64,000 nucleotides of DNA. It comes from Dolomedes plantarius (taxonomy: Eukaryota; Arthropoda; Arachnida; Araneae; Dolomedidae). Position numbers and translations under genes: made by a program. Every line of letters begins with the position of its first letter. Within the stretch, counting starts at the first letter, position 1. The stretch covers positions 148,984,739 to 149,048,738 of the forward strand of contig OU015499.1 of assembly GCA_907164885.2 (NCBI GenBank), in the 5' to 3' direction. This document shows, in pieces, positions 19,568 through 31,456 of this stretch. The notes under the pieces are model-generated. The model did not search any database, was not told the DNA's origin, and was given only the letters and a program-made list of their open reading frames with translations.

Positions 19568-21881
19568 ATATTTTTTCACCACACTGTCTCCACATTTTAA
19601 TCTCTATGTTGTGTATATAATACATTAGAATTTACAATAGTATAAATTCTTCAAATTTCTTTCCGTTCATTTACTGTGCAATAGTGCTTTTATGCGGTTC
19701 TTCACATAATGTGAATCAAACATTTCAAAACAGTTATCTGTGGATCTCTTCTAGTTTATACGAATACAGGGCTTAAGGTCTATTCCAGACCAACACCTAT
19801 TAAATATTGTATTACGAGATTTTAAACACGTAATAAAAATTCCAAACAAAATACGTCCGTACGGTATCGATGTGATGCTCCTTAAAAATAACATTTCAGA
19901 ACAATTTTAAACTTTCACAGAAATATTAATTCAGAACTGCTTAAAGAAATTTTACCCGTGTTAGTTCTCACGCAATTTAATTTTATAATTTTTTTTACTC
20001 TCGGGGAAAGAAATAAAATATGCCGAATAAATGTGGGGTGTGACTTGAATCTTAAGCAGTCACATACTGATTGGACACAGCTCGGTATTATAGTAAAAAA
20101 CAATTTCACAGCCTTAACAGAAAAAAAAAATACATGTATACGCTCCTGTAGAAAAATAATTCCATTATATATCCTTCTAATTAAAATTTTGGCTGAAGTA
20201 CGTTACTCGTACCGATACGTGAAGTGTGGCAATAAAAATTTCATCGGGGTAACCTCAGAATTTAAGGCAACCTTACTCGCTTGCTTCATGACGTGCGGGA
20301 TTGTGATTCTTTATGAATGGTATTTTTTCGTACTGAAATGTCATCTTTGCCGCTTCGTAATACATAATTAATGAATTGATAAAATTGCTTTACCACTCTA
20401 TTTGTACATTTCAAAGATCCTTTAAAATTTTCATAAAAAAGAATAAAAAAAGTTCTCAAGCGGGAGTGCTGAGTGATTTCTGCTAATTTAAAGTGTAATA
20501 TAATCAAAGAAATTTTTGAAAAAAAATTGGTATTTTTTTTATTTTTCTATATTTAAAAAATATTGGTATATTATAATTTTCTCATATTTTTCATCAATAT
20601 TATTGTTTAATTTTTTTTTGTGGGGGAGGATCTTTAAATTTATATAACGTACTTAACTAAAGTTCAATTTTTCTAAAAAATTGTGTGTTTGGATTTTTGA
20701 ATTTCTACAGAGCTTTGCAAACAATTTTATATATCCTGATTTCGGCAAGTCTTTCTCACTTCTCATTGATTTTTAAAACTTTGTCTATTTTGCGGGATGG
20801 GTATTCAATGGTTACGAAAGATTCTAAACTAATGTTTATTCTTATACATGCTCATTTACGCATTTCCAAGGAAAAAAGCCTTTATTTTCTTCACAGTGTC
20901 TTTATTGTATTCACAGTGAACGTTGGGCCAAAGAGCCCTTAAAGTCTACGACTAAAGAGTAATGCTAGCGATTTATGACATTCTTTAATATTGGGTGATA
21001 AGAACTGTACAAAATTTTCCAATTCAAATTTGCATTCATCCACTAAGCAGACAATGTAAGCACAAAGGGGGACTGCTACATAAGAAATGTACTACAAATA
21101 AATGATCTATTTCTATAAAAATGTAGAATAAAAACTATCTATTCCTATAAAAATGTACACTATGACCAAAAATGTGAATTAACTTATATTATCTTTCAAA
21201 TACTCTTCAAACTTGTTGTTGAATAGAATAAAATTGTTTTGCTATAAATCTAGAAAAGCTAAGAGTTGAAAATTAAGATTAATTCAAATTACATTGATTA
21301 TCTTGAATTACCTTTTTAATGGATAATAAAATAAATAAAACGATTGTGTGATTCAGAGAATATTGGAAACCATTTTCTTCTTACAGGATAAGGTAATCTC
21401 ATAACATTTTTCATTTTGTGTATGAAATCAAATGATTTCAAGATATCCTTATAGAATGGAAAAATTTAGGTCAGAACTGTACAATATATTTCAGAGCTAC
21501 AAAAAATCAGATGAAGATTAAGCTATATGTATTGTAACACCTCTTGATTAGGGAAAATCACACCATACTCCTCATGAAGAATGATATAAAAAAAGCAACA
21601 AATCATTTTTCATGATAGAGTATGAAATATTTTATTCTTCAGTCATAAATGTATGCACTGCAAGAAACTGTAAAAGTTTAATACCATATTTAATAAAACA
21701 GTTATTAAAGAAACATATATACATAGTACACAAAACAGTAATACTCACACAAATTAAATTTTTTTAGGAACAAGAAAATAAAAAAAAACAATCTAAAGAC
21801 ATAAAATTCCCCATATGATGAAATTTTAACTGCATAATTCAAATACAAACATGGTTATGGTCTTTTCAAAAATAATTTTTC
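19568..21881. other. AT-rich sequence shared by both copies, no gene supported
   Basis: Frames at 19,958-20,371 and 20,685-20,942 are identical in protein to those at 59,892-60,305 and 60,618-60,875. The neighbouring non-coding DNA is equally conserved, so this reflects recent common origin rather than coding constraint. No domain recognised. Confidence 0.5.
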
Positions 21882-22070
21882 AGCATGTCTCGGTCAAGTA
21901 GTCATCCTGAAGCGGGAGCCCCAGAGTTTCTTTCCAAGCATGTTGGTCCTCATTTTATCAACCCACTAGGGATGAAAGGCTAAGTCGACCTTGCTTAGTC
22001 GCAGGATTAATCCCTGGACTGTGGTGTGGCAGCTTGATGCATTAAACCCCTATGCCACTATGACAACTCA
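21882..22070 (-). mobile_element. tRNA-derived SINE, family 3, copy A
   Basis: On the minus strand the head reads GAGTTGTCATAGTGGCATAG (A-box-like) and, about 50 nt on, CAGGGATTAATCCTGCGACT, a decayed B-box. A body follows with GGTCGACTTAGCCTTTCATC and GGGGCTCCCGCTTCAGGATG. The same unit is at 61,815-62,000 in copy B. Confidence 0.6.
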
Positions 22071-23554
22071 TTAATCATGTTCACGTTTAATTGCACTAAT
22101 AACATTTTAACATTCAGTCAAAAATTTTCTTTCTTGATCAGTAATAGATTCCAGATAAGATCTCCAGCAAATAATATACAATTTTTATGTTTCAAATATT
22201 AATACTCTTATTATTTTTTAAACATTTGTCTTGGAAATGTTACTACAAATCTCTTGTTATGTCAAAAACATACTGATATGAACATTGCCTTTAACTGAAA
22301 ACCTGTCTTATTTTACAAAAGATTATTTAAGGGGGCCCCTCAAAAAAGTTTGCTTAGGGCCTCGCAAACCGCAGAGCCGCTACTGCCTCCAGTCATCTAT
22401 ATTTATTCTCACATATCTAAATCAAGAAAAAATTCTCACATATTAGTGAGAAGCGAGAGATTTACAATATTTGCAAAAATCTAAAATTAGAAATTGACTA
22501 AAAACCTAAAATAATTAGGTTCTTTCCCTACCCACTGCTAAGCATATAAATCATCTTGCATGCCTGCAGTATATTTTTAACCATTCATATAACTATTGAA
22601 TTGGGAAATTGAAGCTTTTCTAGATAAAAGTCAATTAAAACATACCTGAGGTCAACAATATCGCAGGAGAGATTCAACAGCCTTGCAATATAGAGCATGT
22701 AGAAACTAGGAAATAAAAATTGAGTCAATTTATATATGATCTTGCAAATAAAAAATCTACCAAAATTTGATTGTAAATAATTTTGACCTGTGAATGAATT
22801 TTATGTAGTCTAGCTATTTCTTTGTTTTCTTTTCTGATAAATGTACAGGAAATATGACCACCTTCCTAATTTTTGTTTTTAACACTTCACATGAAATGTT
22901 TTTTCATTTATTGTAAATTAGAATTCTGAAGGACCCCGCCAAAATTTCCGCAACTGAGCCCCGCAATGACTATGGTTGGCCCTGATCAAAAGCATGAATG
23001 ACAAGAATAGGGTGTCAAATTTTCCAGTGCAAAGAAATTTACTGTTAGACTTTATAACCTCGATATACATAAAGTTAATGTAGAAATTTCCAAAAATTTA
23101 TATATTAAAATGTAGAAATCGCATGTAATCTTCTAAAAAATATTTTAAAATAATATCTATAAATGTGTAAAACAAAGTTATATGTAACTAACTGTCAACA
23201 AAACAGATAGTGAGTAAGAAAGTTCAACATGAAATGCAAAGTATCAAAATGATTACAAAAGAAAGAAAAATCTCCTGGTTTATGATCGACTTCTATTGAG
23301 AAATTTTTTCCAAACAGCTTTCATAAAAGAACTGATACAGAATGTTTATGCAAAATGAAAAAGTAACCAGCCTATATTTTCATCTTTGGGTCAAACATAT
23401 CTTTTACATAAATGATTTCATATAATCCTCTAATGTCTTTTTAAACATTTTTCATCTAGAAATATAGTTCATTTCCACATATTCCATCACAGTACAGTTA
23501 ACAGTTACGCAACACATTTCTGGAGCAGTGAGAAAAGTAAAGAGCACCAGAATT
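22071..23554. other. AT-rich sequence with two GC-rich element termini
   Basis: AT-rich and non-coding apart from two short GC-rich blocks. Around 22,330-22,390 the minus strand reads CAGTAGCGGCTCTGCGGTTT and GCGAGGCCCTAAGC. Around 22,930-22,985 it reads CAGGGCCAACCATAGTCATT and GCGGGGCTCAGTTGCGG. Both resemble hAT-like or other non-autonomous transposon ends. No complete element could be delimited. Confidence 0.35.
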
Positions 23555-24410
23555 TTAAAAATTATATATTGGACAATATCTTTACTAATGCAGTTCAAAT
23601 ACTGGCTTAAGCTGACAATATTGTCATTGGTCCTCGAGGCACATTAGCTCTTAAACAGGCATTTACAGTGTTGGAACCAAGTTCTAAAAGAATTAAATTC
23701 TCTGTAAAAGAAAATAAGACAAAGTATTTGCCTTGTCATAAGTACGACTTACAAATTAGTCACTCTGAAATTGATAATTATAAATTTGAAAAAGTTAACA
23801 GTTTTACTTACCTGGGAGCAGAGATAAACACTAAAAATGCATTAAACCCAGACATAGATAAAAGAATCACGGCTACAAACAGATGTTTTTAATGGCCTGA
23901 AGAGCTATTTGAAATCTAACTTTCTTAAATTAAGTACTAAACTGCTTCTTTACAAGAGTCTTATAATATCTATCCTCACATATGCATGGGAGACAATGGG
24001 CATTGACTTTACATGATGTGGAAGCTTTGGGTATTTTTGAGAGAAAGATTCTGTATATACACAGTGGGGTTCAAGTTAATAGATGACGGAGAAAAAGATT
24101 TAACCTAAACTCAAAGATTTATAAACAACCTGATATAGTAAAATTCATCAACTTACAGAGTCTTAATTTGGCTGGTCATCGGGCTAGAACGCATGAAGAT
24201 TGCTGCTGTAAGAAAATCTTTCTGTCAAATCCCATGGGAAATAGACTTCAGGGCAGATCCCGCTAAAATGGATTGATTGTGTTGAAAAAGACCTAAACAT
24301 TCTAAAGGTAAAAAACTGGAAAACAGTTGCCAAAAGTAGAGGTGCCTGGAGGAGACTTCTGGAGAAAGCCAGGGCCCACCCAGCGGTGTCGAGCCATTGA
24401 AGAAGAAATA
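23555..24410 (+). pseudogene. RTE-like LINE reverse transcriptase C-terminus, copy A
   Basis: Begins with ADNIVIGPR after a stop (the A-D-D-type catalytic motif of reverse transcriptase, second Asp read as Asn). Then ALKQAFTVLEPSSKRIKFSV, the block FEKVNSFTYLGAEINTKNAL and IDKRITATNRCF (to about 23,890). After a frameshift it reads NGLKSYLKSNFLKLS, LLLYKSLIISILTYAWET, and ends near 24,400 with AWRRLLEKARAHPAVSSH-like sequence (read by frame). This order matches the thumb and C-terminus of RTE-type non-LTR retrotransposons. 5'-truncated, frameshifted and dead. Confidence 0.75.
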
Positions 24411-27115
24411 TTTGACAATTTTACTACAGTTACTTTCTATTCTTTAATACTTTTTATCCCTAGGAGGGGATAGGATACATAGATCCTAATACAACAAACG
24501 TCAATTTGACTAACACTGATACAAAAGACCGAAATTATATATATTAAAAAATTTCTCTAGATATGAACTGCAAGAATGCAGTTATAAATTTTACCAGTAA
24601 AAAGAAATCTATTGAGTATAAAGAATATGCAGGTAAGAGAGCATGCAATTTAAATCTAGTTCTATACTGACCCAAGTATAATTTTTACACTAAAATTTTA
24701 TAAAATATCATATCAAAACAGTCAGAAATATCAGTTAATACAGATTTTATAAATCTTGAAATGTTTCTTATGAAGAAATCTTTAGAATGCATGATGCAGA
24801 GAAAATTAAACATTTTTATATTAAATATATTAATAATTGCATACAGTTTTAAAATGCTAAAAAATATATTCCTGCTTTAGTAAGAAATTAAATTTTTAAT
24901 ATCAAATATTAATTTTAAGTCATTCTCTTTGAATTCATTTAAAACTTTAAACACATATATTATAATGAATGATGTACCTAAAATTATGAACATTTAGGAG
25001 TATTACATTTAATGCTGTTGCTGTTATCTTTGTTACAATAGAAGATGAACATGAATGTTATTTATTAAATCTTGTTATCAAAAATACTAACATTGAATGA
25101 ATACAGAAAAAAATAACAATATAAAAAATGGTTTCAAATGCCATTACAAATAAAAGTTCTCTCATAAAAGAATGATAAAGCTATAAAAACTGTACCAAAG
25201 TTAGTACCAATTCATAATTAATGAGGAAAATTTAATTATTTAAATAGTTCTACCTATAAATTACGCATGAAATTAACAGGGCATATCAAATTCATTGTAA
25301 TTTTTAAAAATTTGAAGCACATAAATGATGGTTTGTTAATTTTAATATGATTGGATGTTTTAACAATTTTATTATATTTTAAGCATGGAATGAAATTTTA
25401 TAAATACCAAACACATGAATGTTGGGGAAAATGCTGAATTTTTTATAACCTTGAATTTGATGATTATATAAGTAGTTCCTTTATTTATGTTCTGCTACAT
25501 ATTGATTGTAACCTATATAATAAATGTCTTATTATTCAGTTTAATGGCTTAATACTCTGCATTCCTGATCCAGCTAAGCTTCACGCTTACATCACCAAAA
25601 GTCAGTGATTATAACTAAAAAATGTCAGTTTTTTTTTCCCCAATTTTAACTAATTAAATCAATAAGAAAGATGATCATTTAGATGTTTTTAGCCAATGAC
25701 ATTTGAAATTACCTTCAGATAACAAATTATAAGTTCAGTGAATGAAAAATCTTTTGAATTCTTTTCATAACATTTTTATTTTGTTTCTTTTCAAGGAATA
25801 CAATCATGAAGATGAGAGCTTACCCTTGGTTATTCATATCTCGATTATTACTTTTATAAATTCATTTTTATACTTTAAAAATATTTAAAATTTTAATTTT
25901 TGTTCTAAAAATTCACTAGTTAATACAATTGCTATAATTTTTTTTTTTCATTCTTCTATATATGCTGAAATTATCTTGCTACAAACTTTTAAATTTTATG
26001 TACTATATTTATTTTTTTACAATGTTTGTAATTTTATGTGTCTATCTTCAAATATTTACATGTTTATTTCTTAGCTTTTAAGATTTTTTATGAAAATATA
26101 ATTCTTGTATTCTGAATTCATTGTTTCCACACTATCCTAGGACATATTTTTTAAAAATTTAAATTTTGACCTACTTTTAGAAATCGAATGATACATTTTT
26201 GACACTTTGGAAATATTTAGGCTATTTTAATTATTAGATAAATGCTGCATTCAACATTTTTCTTTAAAATATTCTAATATTGTTTATTAGCCACTTATTG
26301 TTGAATTTCCAAAAAGTGTCGGTTGTAAGGCTAAAAGTTTTAAAACAGTAAGAAATAGAATTTTCCTAAATGAGAACACCACTTGAAGTTTGATGCATAT
26401 TTTATCTTTTACCGCAATTATTAACAGTTCAAAAACATTTGTATAACTCATAACCAGGAAAATTGCTAAGCACGGTATATCTGACTTGTATGATGATATA
26501 TTTATATATTTTGGATAAAGATGTCCTTTTCTGTAAGTGCGCGCCCTCTCAAAAAAGAGCCAAATCTGAGACCAGTTCTCATCAACCATAAATGCTATTG
26601 CTAAATGAAACATTGAAAAAAATGAAAGACTTTCATAAACAATAATTTTATGACATCCCGCTAATGGAATACTACCAAAATATTAATGGCCATGATATAA
26701 GTAAACATCGCAGATGGAAGCACCATCTTTTCACATTGTTCAAAAGTCTATAAAACTGATGAATGGAAAGGTTGTGGCTTTGAACACTTTACTGTAAATC
26801 CTGTTGTTGACTCTGTAACTGGATTTCATACCTAAAGAAGAGAGCACTTGTGGGGCAGGGCGAAATGGTGCAATAAATGCAAACGGGGGAACTGCTGAAA
26901 ACAGACATGTTTTCAGCAATACTAAGAGATGTTTACAATGTAATGCCTGCTTCTTAAACTGATCTTTTATTTCATTAGTATCTGTTTTATTTCATTATTT
27001 TCTACTTACTTTTCTTTTAATATATTAGTACGAATGTAATAAAATATTTGTTTGCGAAAGTCTTATTTTTATCAAGGATCACTTTAGCGACAGCATTTAT
27101 GATTAGCGACCACTG
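24411..27115. other. AT-rich gene-poor stretch
   Basis: About 2.7 kb without a supported gene. The minus-strand frame at 26,287-26,613 (108 aa) is the longest. It has a Phe/Ile/Leu-rich composition expected from AT-rich DNA and no recognised domain. The plus-strand stretch 26,715-26,960 is less AT-rich but is broken by stops. The collinear region in copy B lies outside the window. Confidence 0.5.
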
Positions 27116-27890
27116 TGGTACAGCTTTGATATAGGACCCCATTGACGATATGTTGTGTTACCAATTTTTTGCATTTTACATTTGGTGTCTATGGTATCCC
27201 AGAATTTCTTTCGGCAACTCTCAGACAGTCACGTGAGTTTTAAATTGAAATAAACCATTTTCCAGATTGTAACACGATGGAATACGCCATATTCAACTTC
27301 CTATCCTGTTGGAACAGCTTTGGTATAGTAGAATTTGTATAATGGTAATTTGGCAAGGGCGGCTCCAGTCCCTTTTTTTGGGGGGGGAGGGGGGGACAAC
27401 GTCAGCTTTTAGGGTCATATAAATATATATACATAAGAAATAAACATCGTCTCATTTTAAATTTAAACTCATTTAGTATTAGGTCTACGATTGTACAAGG
27501 CTAAGAAAAAAAAATAAGCCAGGCATTTAGGGAAGGGGCAATTGTCTCCCACCTTGGAACTGCCAATGTTATTTGATATACACAATTCGTTTCGACAACC
27601 TTGCCTCAGTCGCGTGACGAAAACTAGATTGTACCGCATTTTACTTATTTCATTTTTATTTTGATTTAACCATGCCTTTCCGTGTAGACTTATCTAATAT
27701 TTCTGGATCTACAAAATTTATGCTATTTTCTATATTGTTTTTCTATTTATATTGTATTATTTTTTATTTTGCAAAATTGAATTTATATATAATTTATACG
27801 ATATAACGATTCTATGTTTGGCTAGGCGACAAAAAAAAAAGTCCCTAATACACAATATCATCAATGCGGTCCTATATCGAAGCTGTACCA
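27116..27890. mobile_element. Non-autonomous DNA element with 42-bp TIRs
   Basis: The left terminus TGGTACAGCTTTGATATAGG, continuing to about 27,157, is matched in reverse at 27,849-27,890, with about four mismatches over 42 bp. The inside has no transposase and contains a poly-G run and a GGGCGGCTCCAG block that may be another nested fragment. A clear target-site duplication was not found, so the superfamily is open. Confidence 0.65.
27350..27560. repeat. Nested GC-rich fragment with poly-G tract
   Basis: GGCAAGGGCGGCTCCAGTCC is followed by T7 and a G-rich run (about 27,373-27,396) and ends near 27,560 with ACCTTGGAACTGCCAATG. Comparable GGCGC plus poly-G blocks recur near 28,740 and 28,940-28,979. 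Probably a fragment of a repeat; class unknown. Confidence 0.35.
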
Positions 27891-28443
27891 TTTAACGATT
27901 TAATAAGTATACGTATTGTATCAACACTTAGCTTCACTCACAAAAAAAAACGTAAAATGCAGAAATCATATATATCATTTTCAACCTCATAACAAAATAG
28001 TTTTATTATACAATACAGAAAAAAAAGACCTGTAGATTAAACTTACGTGAATACTGTTTATTTTTTAGCACCTAGATCAATGCTATTTCAGTTTATGATC
28101 CATCTTAAGGTACGAAATTTTGTCGCCAGCGATTTTTCTCTTTTAATTATTTAGATTACATAGAATTGAACTGAATAAGCAACATAAACAAGTAGCATAA
28201 GTGATACCGTTGCCACTAATTATTATAAATCATGAAGCCAGCAAAAAGCAGAAAAATACCATGACGTTTCCAGCAGAAAACCTATAAGGCTTTCTGAAGG
28301 AAACGTCGTAAAGTGACGTCATGCATAATCACCACCCTATGGTAGGCAAAACATTCTGAATTTTGCACCGTGCTCATATTAGCAAAGCTCTGGATACCAT
28401 TTTCATATCTTTGTGAAACCGCGTTTTGAGTTAAATTATCATC
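27891..28443. other. Upstream region of the THAP-Harbinger remnant
   Basis: No gene seen. It could contain the promoter of the decayed transposase gene that starts at 28,444. I looked for TIRs like those of the Harbinger MITEs here and did not find them. Confidence 0.4.
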
Positions 28444-28640
28444 ATGGTACTGAGCTGTGTAGCTTATGGATGCACATTCAGGTTTTCCAAACGATGTGAC
28501 GTTGGAATGTATCGTTTTTCCGAAGGATGAAAAAACGACTGGACCTAGAGCAGTCAAAAGTCCAAACTGGAAACCAAATGCTGGCTCAAGAATCAGCGGA
28601 ACACATTTTAAAACGGGTAGGGTTTTTTCCCCCTTAAATC
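28444..28640 (+). pseudogene. Decayed THAP domain (exon 1 of a Harbinger-like transposase)
   Basis: From the ATG at 28,444: MVLSCVAYGCTFRFSKRCDV then GMYRFSEG, the C-x4-C start and RF.. of a THAP DNA-binding domain. After a frameshift it continues in the other frame with NWKPNAGSRISGTHF. A THAP domain has a Cys and Glu there (RICSEHF), so the third zinc Cys has become Ser and the Glu has become Thr. THAP domains bind DNA through a C2CH zinc site, and this one is broken twice over. It fits as the N-terminus of the transposase below. Confidence 0.6.
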
Positions 28641-29360
28641 CTTATGGTTACGTAAGCTAATTTTTAAACCCTAAGTTTGTGAGAAATGATAAAAGTTATG
28701 ATTGTCAATCCTGGCGCACACAGGATTTAATGTTGGTGGTGGAGGAGGGGGGGGGATGAGTTGAACGTATAAAAATATTTATATTACAAATTCAAATATT
28801 CATAATGCAATTTCTATTTCTTTGGGAGGTGGCAGGACCCGTTTCCCCCTCCCCTGGATGTGCCACTGTTGTCAAACAATATGTTTCATATATTTCATGT
28901 TTTTTGTTTACCGGATATTTTGGTTATTGTCAATCCAGTGGCGCTATTAGAATCTCATCTTGGGGGGGGGGGGGGGGGGAAAAAAAAGGCTCCTAATATA
29001 AATTCAATAAAATTCATTAGGTGATTATACATTTTCATTTATTGAATAAAATCCAATTTTCTTTCCTATTTGAAAAGCTCTTGAATTATCTCATGTTTAC
29101 ATTTGATAGTCATTTGATTAAGTTATGTTTATATTAATCTCTCTTTGTAAATATAGCAGATCTAGTGCACTCAATTGGGATTTTGTAATGATAGATCTTT
29201 AATCAGTCTACTTATGTAGATTAACCGTCTACTTTCACCCCCCTCCCCCTGCTTGTGCCACTTTTCTTATCAGTTTATATACTATATTCAAATGTTCCGA
29301 TTTGTTATATGTTAAAAGTATCAGAAATATGTCATCTTTTGTTTGTTTCCTTCTTCTTTA
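28641..29360. other. Putative intron of the decayed transposase gene, with poly-G tract
   Basis: Lies between the THAP-like exon and the next coding block. It contains G-rich runs at about 28,740-28,757 and 28,963-28,979 and AT-rich filler. A plausible acceptor, TTCTTCTTTAG, ends at 29,361. Confidence 0.4.
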
Positions 29361-29361
29361 G

Positions 29362-29470
29362 AGGAAAATTTAGCTTAGACAAGCTCCACCCTCATTATGT
29401 GCCTACACTGTTTACATTTTCAGAAAAAAAAAACATTGCACATTTCTATGAAAAAAAAAAGCCACGTTAG
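29362..29470 (+). pseudogene. Putative exon 2 of the THAP-Harbinger transposase
   Basis: Following a pyrimidine-rich stretch ending in TTTAG, the frame reads GKFSLDKLHPHYVPTLFTFS. This matches the HPDYVPT-type segment that follows the THAP domain in THAP-containing Harbinger-like proteins. It ends in a Lys-rich stretch created by an A-run. Short, and called mainly from its position between exon 1 and exon 3. Confidence 0.45.
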
Positions 29471-29673
29471 AGAAGTTGGCCACAGACTCCAAAAGGGATG
29501 CATTATTGCTCTTACAACAAGATAAGCTTGTTGAAAGATATTTGTAGAATATGATTTTATATGAATAAAGGATAGGAATAAGAAAAGAGATTAAGTGATT
29601 TTTCTTTTTTAATTTATTTCATTTTTTATGAGATACTAATATTTTATATTGTTGCAATATCTTTTTTCTCCTA

Positions 29674-30717
29674 GAAACTGCAATTAACAATGAAGAACCT
29701 ATAACGGATGCAGGTAAGCAGATGCAGGAAGGCAGTGAATTAGACACACTTCGTAATAAATTCAAATCAAAGGAAGTTATGATAAAGCGTCTGCAGGATG
29801 AAACAAAGTTATTACGGGCAGAAAAAATTGTGTTGCACGAAACTGTCTTAGCTTTAAAACCAACAGATTCAATTTAAAATAATGCTGAAAATATTTTGCT
29901 ATACACAGGCCTTCCATTAAAACAAATTTTTGATTGGCTAATCAGCTGTGTTCTAAATCATACTAGTGCAGAATTTTTGAGTCGATAAACTCGGCTTTTA
30001 ATAGTGCTGATGAAATTAAAATTAAACCTTCTGTCTAGTGATCTTGCATGCAGATTTAAAATTTCCTTAAAAAGTGTCCAGCGTATATTTGATACCTGGA
30101 TACCTTGGAGGGAAATTGAAATCCTTCATTTCTTGGCCAAATAAAAAAGCTTTAAAACAGTATTGCTCTGAAGCTTTCAAAAATAGTGAGTATAGAAATA
30201 CTCTGTGCATTATTGATTGCACTGAAGTGCCTATACAAAGGCCAAGCAATCCAACTTGAAGATCACAGACGTGGTCAAATTATAAAAACACGCACACAAT
30301 GAAATTCCTTGTCTGTGTTACGTCATCTGGACATATCTGTTTTTATCAGAAATTTGGGGTGGTCGTGGCTCAGATAAGGAAATAACTCTGAAGTCTGGCT
30401 TTTTAAATCATATAACTGAGAATGATCGAATATTTTCCGATGGAGGGTTTAATCTTGAAGAGCACTTTAGGGATAAAGGGGTTAGGTTAGTTGTACCCAC
30501 ATACACACGAGGAAAAAAGCAACTGACCAAGCAAGAAGTGTTCCACTCTAAAAAGGTATCAAATGTTCGTATACATGCAGAACGTGTTATACTACAAATA
30601 AAAAGTTACCGAATATTACAAACTACAGTGCCAATAAGCTTTTTACCATACATTGAAAGTGTTGTCGTAATATGCGCTGTACTAAGTAATATGGCCCCAT
30701 CAGTAGTTGTACAGTAA
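29674..30717 (+). pseudogene. Harbinger (DDE_Tnp_4-type) transposase, decayed
   Basis: Starts after an acceptor (TTTTTTCTCCTAG). A coiled-coil stretch has KSKEVMIKRLQDETKLLRAE, then YTGLPLKQIFDWLISCVLNH, LMKLKLNLLSSDLACRFKIS and SVQRIFDTW. The catalytic core follows: IIDCTEVPIQRPSN (first Asp, about 30,215), QTWSNYKNTHTMKFLVCVT, WGGRGSDKEITLKSGF, FSDGGFNLEEHF (second Asp, ADRGF in relatives) and RIHAERVI (catalytic Glu, about 30,575). All three acidic residues are still present. It is inactivated by stops after TDSI and FLSR, a stop in place of a codon after RPSNPT and a frameshift near 30,340. It ends at a stop near 30,717. No matching TIRs seen. Confidence 0.8.
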
Positions 30718-30719
30718 TA

Positions 30720-31456
30720 AACAAATATCATTTGTAATTAGTATATAGATCTTTATTATTGTTTTTATGTGTCATTTATGGTTAAAGCTTCTTAGTTTCA
30801 TTTCATTAGTGCAATATTGTGTTGAACACTTTGTAAATAAGTTCAGTCATTAAAATTATAGTAGAGTGTTGGGATTTTTATCGGAAAGTAACCTACCTTT
30901 AGTTTTGCACTCATGGTATTGTTTAGTGATCGAGAAATCAACTGTGTTAACCTAGTAAAATCGCTTGTAAATGACGTTATTACCCCACGTTCAGTTGTAT
31001 GACGTCATTTGCATTTATCAAATGTTAGTGGGGTTTTGTTTTTCCCCATGGTTTATTTGCTACGAGGTGGGATCATCTCGTTGCGTGCTTTTTATAATTT
31101 AGGCAAATATTGTGTATATATATATCGACTGTGTAGTGAGTTTGTTTGCTCTTTCTTTTTAACATTAAAAAAAATTCTTCTATACTGTATTGATAGATTG
31201 TATTCATTGTTATAATTTAAAAGAGCTTATACCTTTAGTCTGTACGGTACGATCTTGAAATTTTGTTTTTCTTTGTTATGCATAGGTATTTGTGATAAGA
31301 GAAAAAAAATTGCCAATTTTCTATTTGTTTGTAGTGCCATGAGCTTTTATTTGTGTTCTTTAATTTTCGAGGTACATTTTCGAGGAAAACTTAAGTAAAA
31401 ACAATTTCCCTAAAAATTTCGGCAATTTAAAAGTTTAAAAAAAGTGGCATGTAGAC
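30720..31456. other. AT-rich intergenic sequence, no gene seen
   Basis: Contains a short inverted pair, AAATGACGT... and ...GACGTCATTT, near 30,969-31,011. The phrase ACTGTGTAG.GAGTTTGTTTGCTCTTTCTTTTT near 31,128-31,158 recurs near 33,382-33,415. No coding content. Confidence 0.45.

Larger units (their letters stand above)
12002..24071. repeat. Segmental duplication, copy A
   Basis: Collinear with 48,264-64,000. The left breakpoint lies inside the mariner transposase: A reads CGAAGGTGGCTCCTCTCGCA and B reads CAAAGGTGGCTGATCTCGCA, after which both continue together, while to the left they are unrelated. The right end is not seen, because B runs off the window at a position equal to A 24,071. 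B is about 3.7 kb longer because of a Tigger, a mariner, a (TA)n expansion and extra zinc-finger sequence; A keeps about 340 bp (16,580-16,920) missing in B. Divergence is clear over 12.0-17.9 kb and very low beyond about 18.3 kb. Confidence 0.93.

Noticed and set aside
19958..20942. Frames at 19,958-20,371 and 20,685-20,942 with identical translations in copy B
   Set aside because: The surrounding non-coding DNA is equally identical, so conservation reflects the duplication or conversion, not coding constraint. No motif recognised.
26287..26613. 108-residue minus-strand frame
   Set aside because: Composition is what AT-rich DNA gives, with no family pattern, no flanking splice or promoter signals, and no second copy in the window to compare.
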